This document shows, piece by piece, positions 1-6,097 of a DNA stretch of 11,588 bases. Within the stretch, counting starts at the first letter, position 1, and each line of letters begins with the position of its first letter. The translations under genes were made by a program, and so were the position numbers. A model generated the notes under the pieces. That model made no database searches. It had not been told where the DNA came from and saw only the letters and a list, made by a program, of their open reading frames with translations. Origin of the DNA: Candidatus Sulfotelmatobacter sp. (GTDB taxonomy: Bacteria; Acidobacteriota; Terriglobia; Terriglobales; SbA1); NCBI GenBank assembly GCA_030151135.1, contig JASLEQ010000460.1, positions 1 through 11,588 on the forward strand. Direction: 5' to 3'.

Positions 1-70
1 GGCCCCATTATGTTTCGCAGTGCCTCTGTACTGTTTGTGGTGACAGATTTCTCGGTCATCCGTCTCTTCC

Positions 71-115
71 CTTGTAGTCCTAGGGGAGTCGCGAGATTCC
101 CCTCAGTATTACAAG
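71..115 (+). promoter_or_regulatory. Long dyad/hairpin covering the padR Shine-Dalgarno
   Basis: Bases 71-90 are nearly complementary to 95-115. CTTGTAGT (71-78) pairs with ATTACAAG (108-115) with one G-T wobble, and CCTAGGGGAGTC pairs with GATTCCCCTCAGT with one mismatch and one bulge. The closing loop is GCGA, a GNRA tetraloop. The 3' arm ends in AAG, the start of the padR Shine-Dalgarno AAGGTGA (113-119). As RNA it could sequester the ribosome site; as DNA it could be an operator for the PadR protein, whose family often autoregulates from upstream dyads. The pairing is seen directly; both roles are inference. Confidence 0.6.
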
Positions 116-121
116 GTGAAT

Positions 122-481
122 ATGGATACAGCCAAGCTTGAGTTTTTACGCGGCACTCTCGATGTCCTCATTCTGAAGTCGCTGGTCTGGGGACCGCAAC
201 ACGGCTATGCGATCACGAACTTCATTCTTCGGCAGAGCGATGAGGCCCTGCTGGTGGAAGAAGGCACGCTCTATCCCGCGCTGTGGCGCTTGGAAAGCAA
301 GGGGCTGCTCTCGGCTGAGTGGGGGCTTTCGGAAAACAACCGGAAAGCGAAGTTCTACCGGCTCACGACGGAGGGCCGCCGAGCCCTACGCCAGGAGATC
401 AAGACCTGGCAAGCTTATGCCGCAGCCGTCGCGAAGGTGCTGGCCGCAACGCAACTGCCCGAACCCGAGGAGGCCCGATGA
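122..481 (+). CDS. PadR family transcriptional regulator (acidobacterial type)
   Basis: A 119-residue cytoplasmic winged-helix regulator. The whole protein is the PadR domain: an N-terminal helix with the typical LRGTLDVLILKSL (about residues 8-20), then GTLYPALWRLESKGLL (about 49-64) covering the recognition helix and start of the wing, then KAKFYRLTTEGR. There is only a short C-terminal helix, as in the compact PadR-s2 type. I prefer ATG 122 because AAGGTGA ends 2 nt before it, with its AAGG core 5 nt away; GTG 116 would add two residues and lies inside that Shine-Dalgarno. The stop overlaps the permease start (ATGA), so the two are coupled. Such regulators usually sit directly before ADOP permeases and probably control them; the ligand is unknown. 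The dyad at 71-115 is a plausible control site. Confidence 0.93.
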   Translation: MDTAKLEFLRGTLDVLILKSLVWGPQHGYAITNFILRQSDEALLVEEGTLYPALWRLESKGLLSAEWGLSENNRKAKFYRLTTEGRRALRQEIKTWQAYAAAVAKVLAATQLPEPEEAR

Positions 482-3165
482 CAACGACACCGTTCTGGCG
501 ACGCTATGCCCGCTTCTTCGGACCCGATCCTGCCGCCGATGTGAAAGATGAACTCGCCTTCCATCTCCAGGCCAAGACGGACGATCTGATCCGGCAGGGC
601 CTGTCTCCCGATGCCGCTCGCAAGGAAGCCGAGCGGCAGTTTGGCGATGTTCGGGCGGTGGAGCGCGTTGGGAAACAGATCGGGGAGAAGTCGGAAAAGC
701 GACGACGCGTGGGAGATTACTGGAGCGACTTGCTGCATGACGTGCGCTACACATTTCGCACTCTTCGCCGCGATCCCGGATTCGCCGCTGTCTCTTTACT
801 AATTCTTGCCCTCGCAATTGGAGCAAATGTCGCGGTCTTCAGCGTTGTTAACACAATCCTCCTGCGGCCACTTCCATTCCCGCACTCCAACGAACTCGTG
901 TGGATCGCGCCTCCGCCTTCGGAGTGCGGCTGGTCGTGTGCGACTTACACCGCCGACGCGTATGAAGAATTCAACTCCATGAGCCGCGCGTACGAAGGAA
1001 TCACCGGATATTTTGCCTTCAGTACGAAAGACAATGTGCGGCTTACAGGTTACGGTGAGCCCAAGCCTGCCACGAGCATCTTAGTGGTCGGCAACTTCTT
1101 TCAGGTTCTGGGAGTGCATCCCGCAATCGGACGATTGTTCTTGCCGGAAGAGACACGCCGTGGCTCGCACCAAGTGGCACTGTTGGCCAACGCGTACTGG
1201 CGGCACCAGTTCAACGCCGACCCAGCCATTGTAGGCAAGGCTATCGAGTTGAACGGAGCATCGGTAACCGTAGTTGGCGTCTTGCCCGACAACTTTGACT
1301 TCGGTTCGGTCTTTTCTCCAGGGGAAAGGGTCGACCTTTTCACGCCATACATCCTGGATAACTGGCGCGACGATGGGAACGATCTCACGATGATCGGACG
1401 TCTCAAACCCGGCATCACTCTTGCGCAAGCCCTCGACGATGCGAATCGGGTTGCGCCCGACATATACTTCAACACGAAATATCCGGAGACCAAAGGCCGC
1501 TACAAGGGTGCCCTTGTTCCCGTGTGGCTCAAGGACTATGTCACTGGAAAGCTGCACCGCTCGCTCATCGCGCTGTGGTTCGCGGTCGGGACGATTCTGT
1601 TAATTGCAGGCGTCAATCTCTCGAACCTGCTTCTAGCACGATCTGCCGCCCGGGCGAAAGAGTTCGCCATGCGCGGCGCGCTGGGAGCGAGCCAGGGGCG
1701 CATCATCCGGCAACTGCTGATGGAGAGCCTTGTGCTCTCTGGCGCGGGTGCCGTGCTAGGACTCGGACTGGCCTTCGGAGTTATCCGCTGGCTGGCGCAT
1801 CAAGGATCGCTGGCTCTCCCACTCCTGAACTCGTTACAGATCGACGGACAGGTTGTGGGATGGACCGTTCTTGTCGCGGCTGTAACTGCAGTGATCTTCG
1901 GACTTCTCCCGGGGCTGCGCATGGCGAGCGGCAATCTGCAGGAAGTGCTCAAAGATTCCGGGGCCGGAGCAGGCCTCGGCCGCAAGCATGAACGGATTCG
2001 TGCGGCTCTTGTCATTTCAGAAATTGCTCTGGCGTGCGTACTGCTGGTGAGCGCCGGACTGCTGCTGCGGAGTTTCTCGCGAGTGCTCGAGGTTGATCTC
2101 GGATTCCAGCCCGATCATGCCTCTTTCATGAGCGTGGAATACGACGATAGCGCTCCAACCAACGAGGCCTCCTTCGCCAAGCGCACGGAGATCTTTCAAC
2201 AGGTGTTGGCACGGGTGTCCGCGATTCCGGGCGTGCAGGCGGCTGGAATCTCCGACAACTTACCTCTCGGCTCGAATCGCTCTTGGGGCACGCCAGTACC
2301 CAAGGGAAAGGTATTCGCCCCGGGTGAACTTCCGGAGCCACTGGTCTATGTCATTACGCCCGGATTCTTTGGCGCCATGGGGGTCCGATTACAGGGGCGC
2401 GACTTCACTTGGGCCGACGGGCCGAAGAGCGAGAGGGTGATCATCATTAATGCATCGATGGCGCGGCGTTTCTGGCCGGGAGAAGATCCGGTCAACAAGA
2501 TTCTGCTGACCGATGGTGGCAAGGAAGAAGACCGCGTCATCGGCGTCGTGGATGACATTCATGAAGAGAGCGTGGAAAGTAATGTAGGCGCGCAGGTCTA
2601 TTTCCCGTGCACGCAGCAAGTGCCTTCGCGCGCGCAATTGGTCGTGCGCAGCAGCCTGCCGGGGTCGTCACTGGCGCCGTCGGTGCTGCGCGCGCTGCGA
2701 GAACTGAATCCGAATCAACCGGCGTCGGAGTTCCGGCCGATCCGGACGATTGTGGATCATGCGGTCTCGCCGCGCCGATTCTTCATGCTGCTGGTCGCGA
2801 CGTTTGCGGGGCTCGGTCTGCTGTTGGCGACGCTTGGAATCTACGGCGTGATTTCGTATTCCGTTACGCGCCAGACGCCCGAGATCGGAGTCCGGATGGC
2901 GCTGGGGGCGACCGCGGGGCGCGTGCAGCGGCAGGTTTTGGCGAACACACTTCGTTTGACTGGGATTGGCATTGCGATTGGGACCGTGCTCGCGATTCTG
3001 GTGGCGAAGGCGATTGCATCGCTGCTGTTTGCGACCTCCCCGTGGGACTTTGCAAGCTACGGGGGGATGGCGGTGGCGCTGCTGTTTGTGGCGCTTGTGT
3101 CGGGGTACATTCCGGCGCGGCGGGCGTCGGCGATCAATCCGATGGTGGCGTTGAGGAATAACTGA
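478..3165 (+). CDS. ADOP family ABC transporter permease (duplicated MacB/FtsX type)
   Basis: An 895-residue inner-membrane protein. Residues 1-80 form a soluble cap with the pattern DELAFHLQAKTDDLIRQGLS and AERQFGD, typical of permeases paired with PadR. Two MacB-like units follow. Unit one has a TM helix (about 102-126), a periplasmic MacB core (to about 360) and an FtsX domain with three TMs (about 365-385, 415-440, 460-482). Unit two repeats this: TM about 510-530, core to about 760, TMs about 768-795, 825-848, 862-880. The FtsX signatures AMRGALGAS (397-405) and IGVRMALGAT (803-812) mark the duplication. ATG 478 overlaps the padR stop; upstream in-frame codons are padR shadow. MacB-type proteins drive export or envelope mechanotransmission with a separate ATPase. 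None is encoded here, so the substrate is unknown. Confidence 0.93.
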   Translation: MTTTPFWRRYARFFGPDPAADVKDELAFHLQAKTDDLIRQGLSPDAARKEAERQFGDVRAVERVGKQIGEKSEKRRRVGDYWSDLLHDVRYTFRTLRRDPGFAAVSLLILALAIGANVAVFSVVNTILLRPLPFPHSNELVWIAPPPSECGWSCATYTADAYEEFNSMSRAYEGITGYFAFSTKDNVRLTGYGEPKPATSILVVGNFFQVLGVHPAIGRLFLPEETRRGSHQVALLANAYWRHQFNADPAIVGKAIELNGASVTVVGVLPDNFDFGSVFSPGERVDLFTPYILDNWRDDGNDLTMIGRLKPGITLAQALDDANRVAPDIYFNTKYPETKGRYKGALVPVWLKDYVTGKLHRSLIALWFAVGTILLIAGVNLSNLLLARSAARAKEFAMRGALGASQGRIIRQLLMESLVLSGAGAVLGLGLAFGVIRWLAHQGSLALPLLNSLQIDGQVVGWTVLVAAVTAVIFGLLPGLRMASGNLQEVLKDSGAGAGLGRKHERIRAALVISEIALACVLLVSAGLLLRSFSRVLEVDLGFQPDHASFMSVEYDDSAPTNEASFAKRTEIFQQVLARVSAIPGVQAAGISDNLPLGSNRSWGTPVPKGKVFAPGELPEPLVYVITPGFFGAMGVRLQGRDFTWADGPKSERVIIINASMARRFWPGEDPVNKILLTDGGKEEDRVIGVVDDIHEESVESNVGAQVYFPCTQQVPSRAQLVVRSSLPGSSLAPSVLRALRELNPNQPASEFRPIRTIVDHAVSPRRFFMLLVATFAGLGLLLATLGIYGVISYSVTRQTPEIGVRMALGATAGRVQRQVLANTLRLTGIGIAIGTVLAILVAKAIASLLFATSPWDFASYGGMAVALLFVALVSGYIPARRASAINPMVALRNN

Positions 3166-3185
3166 AGACACCAAGGTTTTACGTC

Positions 3186-3300
3186 GTTATCCTGAAGGCC
3201 CGCGTCTTCGCCAGCGGCCGAAGGATCTGGAGTGGAGGGCCTGAGCGGTCACACGCGAGATCCTTCGCTCCGCCTGAAAAACGGTTGCGCTCAGGATGAC
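3186..3300. repeat. Two-armed inverted dispersed repeat (GTCATCCTGAGCG / GCGAAGGATCT boxes)
   Basis: Two 43-bp arms, 3186-3228 and 3258-3300, lie head to head around a 29-bp centre. Each arm begins with a GTCATCCTGA-type box (GTTATCCTGA at 3186-3195; its complement TCAGGATGAC at 3291-3300) and ends with CGAAGGATCT (3219-3228; complement AGATCCTTCG at 3258-3267). The DNA between the boxes matches only partly between arms. The boxes resemble a repeat I know to be widespread in intergenic DNA of Acidobacteriota and other soil bacteria. It separates the permease from the ribosomal operon and can fold into a large cruciform or RNA hairpin, possibly ending permease transcription. There is no T-run and no coding potential. 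Confidence 0.8.
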
Positions 3301-3338
3301 GCCAGTTCAAATTGGCCACTACGCCATTACCACTACCC

Positions 3339-3367
3339 TTGCCTTTCCGGGTAAGCTCCTGCATAAT
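3339..3367 (+). promoter_or_regulatory. Candidate sigma-70 promoter of the rpsP operon
   Basis: TTGCCT (3339-3344) and CATAAT (3362-3367) are separated by exactly 17 bp; they match TTGACA at four of six and TATAAT at five of six positions. Transcription would start near 3374, giving a leader of about 45 nt before rpsP. The position, after the repeat and just before the first gene of the operon, fits. This is pattern matching only. Confidence 0.5.
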
Positions 3368-3387
3368 AATAGTTTGTCTTGACCTCG

Positions 3388-3409
3388 CCGGACTCTTCCG
3401 GAACAAGGA
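3388..3409 (+). promoter_or_regulatory. Leader hairpin and Shine-Dalgarno of rpsP
   Basis: CCGGA (3388-3392) and TCCGG (3397-3401) form a 5-bp stem with a CTCT loop. AAGGA (3405-3409) follows three bases later. The Shine-Dalgarno is 10 nt from GTG 3420 but 16 nt from ATG 3426, so it favours the GTG as the rpsP start. The hairpin is small and may have no role. Confidence 0.45.
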
Positions 3410-3419
3410 TATACGTCAC

Positions 3420-3677
3420 GTGTTAATGATTCGACTGTCGCGCATGGGTGCGCGCAAACAACCGCATTACCGAATTGTGGTGATTGAGAAGGCGCGGGCG
3501 CGCAATGGGCGTCCGGTGGAAGTGGTGGGGACATACAATCCCCGCACCAATCCGGCCAGCATTGAGCTGAAGCGCGAACGTGTGGACTATTGGGTATCGA
3601 AGGGCGCGCAGATGTCGGAGCGGGTGAACAAGATTTATGCGAAGGCCCCAGCCACGGCGCCGGCTCCTGCCGCTTAA
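3420..3677 (+). CDS. rpsP: 30S ribosomal protein bS16
   Basis: An 85-residue protein of the small ribosomal subunit, which binds 16S rRNA and helps 30S assembly. The family signature is clear: MIRLSRMGARKQPHYRIVV near the N-terminus, then GRPVEVVGTYNPRTNP and a WVSKGAQMSERV helix. The length is normal; the last residues are a low-complexity Ala/Pro tail. I chose GTG 3420 (start M-L-M-I-R) because AAGGA lies 10 nt upstream; ATG 3426, two codons in, is the alternative. The in-frame extension back to 3312 has no bS16 similarity and would overlap the candidate promoter. It is first in the operon rpsP-khpA-rimM-trmD-rplS. Only the start is in doubt. Confidence 0.96.
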   Translation: MLMIRLSRMGARKQPHYRIVVIEKARARNGRPVEVVGTYNPRTNPASIELKRERVDYWVSKGAQMSERVNKIYAKAPATAPAPAA

Positions 3678-3689
3678 GACCTGAGTTTC

Positions 3690-3710
3690 CGATCGTCCGA
3701 TGGACGATCG
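3690..3710 (+). promoter_or_regulatory. Perfect hairpin in the rpsP-khpA gap
   Basis: CGATCGTCC (3690-3698) and GGACGATCG (3702-3710) form a perfect 9-bp stem with a GAT loop, 12 nt after the rpsP stop. No T-run follows, only TCAGATTC, so it is not a standard intrinsic terminator. It could stabilise the rpsP 3' end, cause partial attenuation, or be a processing site that sets different levels of bS16 and the downstream proteins. The remaining 75 nt to khpA are AT-rich and contain AAGATCTT. Confidence 0.5.
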
Positions 3711-3785
3711 TCAGATTCAAGATCTTAAGATTAAAGATTGTCCGCGGATTTCCGAGTTTCTATCTCGTTTCCACAGTGAGAATTT

Positions 3786-4028
3786 ATGCCTGAGCCGTCT
3801 GGAGATATTTGTGCGCTCCTTGAGTTGATCGCGAAAGAGCTGGTCGACGCGCCCGAGGAAGTCTTTGTCGAGAAATTCGACGACGGCGTGATCGAACTGG
3901 AAGTCGCCGAGAACGATGTGGGCAAAGTGATCGGCCGCCAGGGACGCACGGCGCGGGCATTGCGTGCCTTGTTGAGCGCTGCCGGACATCGGGCGCACAA
4001 GCGGTATCAGCTCGAGATCATCGAGTAG
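3786..4028 (+). CDS. khpA: KH domain RNA-binding protein KhpA
   Basis: An 80-residue cytoplasmic protein made almost entirely of one type II KH domain. The RNA-gripping GxxG loop is GRQG (residues 50-53) inside VGKVIGRQGRTARALR, and the ends MPEPSGDICALLELIAKELV and YQLEIIE fit the family and its usual length of 75-85 residues. In Gram-positive bacteria KhpA pairs with KhpB/EloR as an RNA chaperone that affects cell elongation and small-RNA binding; that role is unproven here. It lies between rpsP and rimM, a common position outside gammaproteobacteria. Its stop is 5 nt before GTG 4034 of rimM. The Shine-Dalgarno upstream is weak (GTGAG at 3776-3780). Confidence 0.93.
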   Translation: MPEPSGDICALLELIAKELVDAPEEVFVEKFDDGVIELEVAENDVGKVIGRQGRTARALRALLSAAGHRAHKRYQLEIIE

Positions 4029-4033
4029 GGATT

Positions 4034-4717
4034 GTGACTGACCGCGGAGATTCCCATGCCTCGCAAAATCGGCGAGACATGGGGCATCCCACTTCGATGG
4101 GGCACCCTAGGGCCGATGCGTTTGTTACTTTGGCCCGGGTGGTGAAGACGCAAGGCCGCATTGGCGAAGTTGCCGCCGAAGTTCATACGGATGTTCCGGA
4201 TCGCTTCAGTATCGGGATGAAGCTTTCAGCGCTGGCGAAATCAGGCGACGCGCGGCGCGAAGTTGAGATCGAGGATCTTTGGCCGCACAAGGGCCTGCTG
4301 GTTTTGAAGTTTGTCGGGATCGACTCGATCAATGATGCCGAACCGCTGATCGGATCGGAGTTACAGGTTCCCGGTGAGCAGCGAGCCGAACTGGAGCAAG
4401 GCTGGAATTACGTCAGCGATCTGGTTGGATGTGCGGTGCTTGATGCCGGGCGCGAGATCGGGAAGATAGAAGACGTGCAGTTCGGGGCAGGTGAAGCGGC
4501 GTTGCTGATCTTGGCCGGTCCGGATGGCAAGAAGTACGATGTGCCGTTTGCCGAGGCGTATCTCGAAAAGGTGGACCTGAAGGAAAAGCTGGTTCGCATG
4601 AAGCTTCCCGAGGGCATGCTGGAAGTGAATGCGCCGCTAAGTGCAGAAGAGAAGAAGCAGCAGGGCGGCTTTGATAGGGCGCCGCTTAAGCCGCGCGGTA
4701 AAGGTTCAATTAAATAA
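4034..4717 (+). CDS. rimM: Ribosome maturation factor RimM
   Basis: Assists 30S maturation near the 16S rRNA 3' domain and binds uS19. As drawn it has 227 residues: an N-terminal RimM beta-barrel (about 30-115; FVTLARVVKTQGRIGEVAAEV, LVLKFVGIDSINDAEPLIG) and a C-terminal PRC barrel (about 124-198; WNYVSDLVGCAV, GKIEDVQF, DVPFAEAYLEKVD), then a charged tail ending KPRGKGSIK. Usual length is 165-180, so both ends are long. The start is uncertain. GTG 4034 follows khpA by 5 nt and has AGGGA very close. ATG 4079 and ATG 4097 are also in frame, and 4097 (206 residues) begins 8 residues before the conserved FVTLARV. The first 21 codons hold a hairpin and a duplicated 12-mer, so they may be leader. 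The family call is firm. Confidence 0.93.
   Translation: MTDRGDSHASQNRRDMGHPTSMGHPRADAFVTLARVVKTQGRIGEVAAEVHTDVPDRFSIGMKLSALAKSGDARREVEIEDLWPHKGLLVLKFVGIDSINDAEPLIGSELQVPGEQRAELEQGWNYVSDLVGCAVLDAGREIGKIEDVQFGAGEAALLILAGPDGKKYDVPFAEAYLEKVDLKEKLVRMKLPEGMLEVNAPLSAEEKKQQGGFDRAPLKPRGKGSIK
4053..4083 (+). promoter_or_regulatory. Hairpin at the rimM 5' end
   Basis: CCCATG (4053-4058) pairs with CATGGG (4078-4083) and CTCGC (4060-4064) with GCGAG (4072-4076), with one mismatch between them and a 7-nt loop AAAATCG. It contains ATG 4079 and is followed by a second ATGGGGCA block at 4097. If translation starts at 4097 this is a leader hairpin; if at GTG 4034 it is inside the coding region. Its role is unknown. 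Confidence 0.45.
4079..4108 (+). repeat. Short direct repeat ATGGGGCAtCCc
   Basis: ATGGGGCATCCC (4079-4090) recurs as ATGGGGCACCCT (4097-4108), with an 18-bp period. In the rimM frame both encode Met-Gly-His-Pro, giving two successive candidate start codons. The duplication lies in the non-conserved N-terminal extension. Confidence 0.6.
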
Positions 4718-4725
4718 CGGCATTC

Positions 4726-4746
4726 GGCGCGGCTTCAAGCCGCGCC
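4726..4746 (+). promoter_or_regulatory. GC-rich hairpin between rimM and trmD, with an alternative upstream partner
   Basis: GGCGCGGC (4726-4733) and GCCGCGCC (4739-4746) form an 8-bp GC stem with loop TTCAA; the continuing CTTTCAAG holds only a three-T run. The left arm GCGCGGCTT (4727-4735) is also complementary to AAGCCGCGC at 4688-4696, at the rimM 3' end, so two exclusive pairings are possible, one enclosing the rimM stop. This could be a weak terminator or attenuator before trmD, whose start has no clear Shine-Dalgarno. Confidence 0.5.
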
Positions 4747-4771
4747 CTTTCAAGTCAATCGGGTTCGCAAA

Positions 4772-5587
4772 ATGAAGGCCGACATTGTTACGATTTTCCC
4801 GGACTTCTTTCGCGGGCCTCTGGATTACGGGATTACGCGCCGGGCCGGGGAGATGGGCCTGGTGGAAATCAAAGTCCACGATCTGCGGGAGTTCACGCAT
4901 GATCGGCACCGCACTGTGGATGACCGTCCATTTGGCGGCGGCGAAGGCATGGTGCTGAAGCCGGAACCGATCTTTGAATGTTTGGAAAAGATGCAGGTTG
5001 CTCCGCGTGAGCAGCGGCTTTCGGGTGCGGCAAAGGAAAGCGTCATCGTGCTGTCGCCGCAAGGCGAGCCCTTCACGCAGAAAGTCGCGTCTGAGTTAGC
5101 GGCGCTTGATCGCATCGTCCTGATCTGCGGACGGTATGAAGGTGTGGACGAGCGCGTCTCGGCGTTTCTGGCGGACCGCGAGATTTCGATTGGTGACTAC
5201 GTGCTGAGCGGCGGAGAGTTGGGCGCGGCGGTGATTATCGAAGCGGTTACGCGGTTGCTTCCGGGTGCTGTCGGCAACGAGGCTTCGACGCGGCAGGAAA
5301 GTTTCACGACGCGCGAGGCGGATGGCGACGTTGCGGAGACCGAAGGGCCGGATTCGACTTGCGGCTCCGGCGGATTGCTGGATTATCCGCACTACACGCG
5401 GCCAGCGGATTTTCGTGGGATGAAGGTGCCGGAGGTGCTGATCAATGGCAACCACCTGGAGATCCGGCGCTGGCGCCGCGAGCAGGCATTAAAGAAGACG
5501 CTGACGAACCGTCCGGATTTGATGGAGGGCGTGGAACTCAGCAAGGAAGACAGAAAAGTTCTGGAACGAGCCAAGAGTTCCTTATAG
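4772..5587 (+). CDS. trmD: tRNA (guanine-N1)-methyltransferase TrmD
   Basis: Methylates G37 at N1 in tRNAs with a G before the anticodon, using S-adenosylmethionine, to prevent +1 frameshifting. This 271-residue cytoplasmic SPOUT enzyme shows all knot motifs: [18 protein letters not shown] (51-68), SPQG (95-98), [10 protein letters not shown] (119-128), [12 protein letters not shown] (138-149), DYPHYTRP (204-211) and [12 protein letters not shown] (224-235). Two things are odd. The residue aligning with the catalytic Asp of the usual DSF motif is Glu176 (RQESF). After it comes an insert of roughly 16-20 residues, rich in Glu, Asp and Gly, before GLLDYP, which explains the length against about 255 in E. 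coli. I believe relatives in this phylum share these traits, so the enzyme is probably active. ATG 4772 begins the conserved [13 protein letters not shown]. Confidence 0.96.
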   Translation: MKADIVTIFPDFFRGPLDYGITRRAGEMGLVEIKVHDLREFTHDRHRTVDDRPFGGGEGMVLKPEPIFECLEKMQVAPREQRLSGAAKESVIVLSPQGEPFTQKVASELAALDRIVLICGRYEGVDERVSAFLADREISIGDYVLSGGELGAAVIIEAVTRLLPGAVGNEASTRQESFTTREADGDVAETEGPDSTCGSGGLLDYPHYTRPADFRGMKVPEVLINGNHLEIRRWRREQALKKTLTNRPDLMEGVELSKEDRKVLERAKSSL

Positions 5588-5619
5588 TTCTGAGTAGATG
5601 TGGTGGCGGGGAGTGCATA

Positions 5620-5644
5620 GGTCCTTCGCTTCGCTCAGGATGAC
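5620..5644. repeat. Compact copy of the dispersed repeat, upstream of rplS
   Basis: GGTCCTTCGCTTCG (5620-5633) runs straight into CTCAGGATGAC (5634-5644). On the minus strand this is the GTCATCCTGAGCG box followed almost at once by GCGAAGGACC. It is the same pair of boxes as in 3186-3300, but without the roughly 20-bp spacer and as a single arm. It lies in the 100-nt trmD-rplS gap, inside the operon. Read on the plus strand in the rplS frame it gives SFASLRMT, a frequent false N-terminus. Confidence 0.8.
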
Positions 5645-5674
5645 AAGCATTTCACAAGATTTCAAGGAATCAAC

Positions 5675-5680
5675 GAAGGG
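5675..5680 (+). promoter_or_regulatory. Shine-Dalgarno that fixes the rplS start
   Basis: GAAGGG lies 7 nt before ATG 5688, an optimal distance. It settles the start in favour of [10 protein letters not shown] and against the longer in-frame reading from ATG 5598 through the dispersed repeat. Confidence 0.75.
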
Positions 5681-5687
5681 TAACGAC

Positions 5688-6047
5688 ATGTCAAACCTGA
5701 TTATCGAAAAGCTGCTTGCGAAAACACAACGTACCGACATCCCGGCGTTCCGCCCTGGAGACACGGTCCGCGTTCACGTAAAGATTAAGGAAGGCGACAA
5801 GGAACGCGTGCAGGCGTTCGAAGGCGTGGTGATCAAACGCGACAACGGGCCGCAGGCCAGCTTTACTGTGCGCAAGATCAGCTTCGGACAAGGCGTGGAG
5901 CGCATCTTCCCGATTAACTCCAAGGTGGTGGATAAGGTCGACCTGATCCGGTCGTCGAAGGTACGCCGCGCCCGGCTATTTTACCTGCGCGGGTTGCGCG
6001 GCAAAGCGGCACGTCTGCGCGACGTCGAAAAGACTGTGCAGGCGTAG
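5688..6047 (+). CDS. rplS: 50S ribosomal protein bL19
   Basis: A 119-residue large-subunit protein located at the 30S-50S interface. It is normal for the family throughout: [16 protein letters not shown], then [33 protein letters not shown] (close to the family consensus) and the basic C-terminal stretch [20 protein letters not shown]. The start ATG 5688 has GAAGGG 7 nt upstream. An in-frame ATG at 5598 would add 30 residues, but those are the dispersed repeat read as RSFASLRMT and not protein. It is the last gene of the ribosomal operon, 100 nt after trmD, and the next gene lies on the opposite strand. A hairpin at 6066-6093 follows its stop. Confidence 0.97.
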   Translation: MSNLIIEKLLAKTQRTDIPAFRPGDTVRVHVKIKEGDKERVQAFEGVVIKRDNGPQASFTVRKISFGQGVERIFPINSKVVDKVDLIRSSKVRRARLFYLRGLRGKAARLRDVEKTVQA

Positions 6048-6065
6048 GCAGCTTGCGATCTCTGG

Positions 6066-6093
6066 GCTGATCCTCGTTCGCGCGAGGGTCAGC
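6066..6093. terminator. Hairpin between convergent rplS and lipoprotein genes
   Basis: GCTGATCCTCG (6066-6076) pairs with CGAGGGTCAGC (6083-6093), including one G-T pair, with a 6-nt loop TTCGCG. It starts 18 nt after the rplS stop and ends 4 nt before the stop of the minus-strand lipoprotein gene, so it could end transcripts from both sides. No T-run flanks either side, so terminator activity is uncertain. Confidence 0.5.
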
Positions 6094-6097
6094 TCGA

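Noticed and set aside
319..477. In-frame extension of the permease N-terminus upstream of ATG 478
   Set aside because: It overlaps padR in another frame, has no permease similarity, and the ATGA overlap plus MTTTPFWRRYARFFG fit the true start.
3379..3384. TTGACC as an alternative -35 for rpsP
   Set aside because: No acceptable -10 at 16-18 bp; TTGCCT with CATAAT at 17 bp is better.
3312..3419. N-terminal extension of bS16
   Set aside because: Not bS16-like and spans the candidate promoter and leader hairpin.
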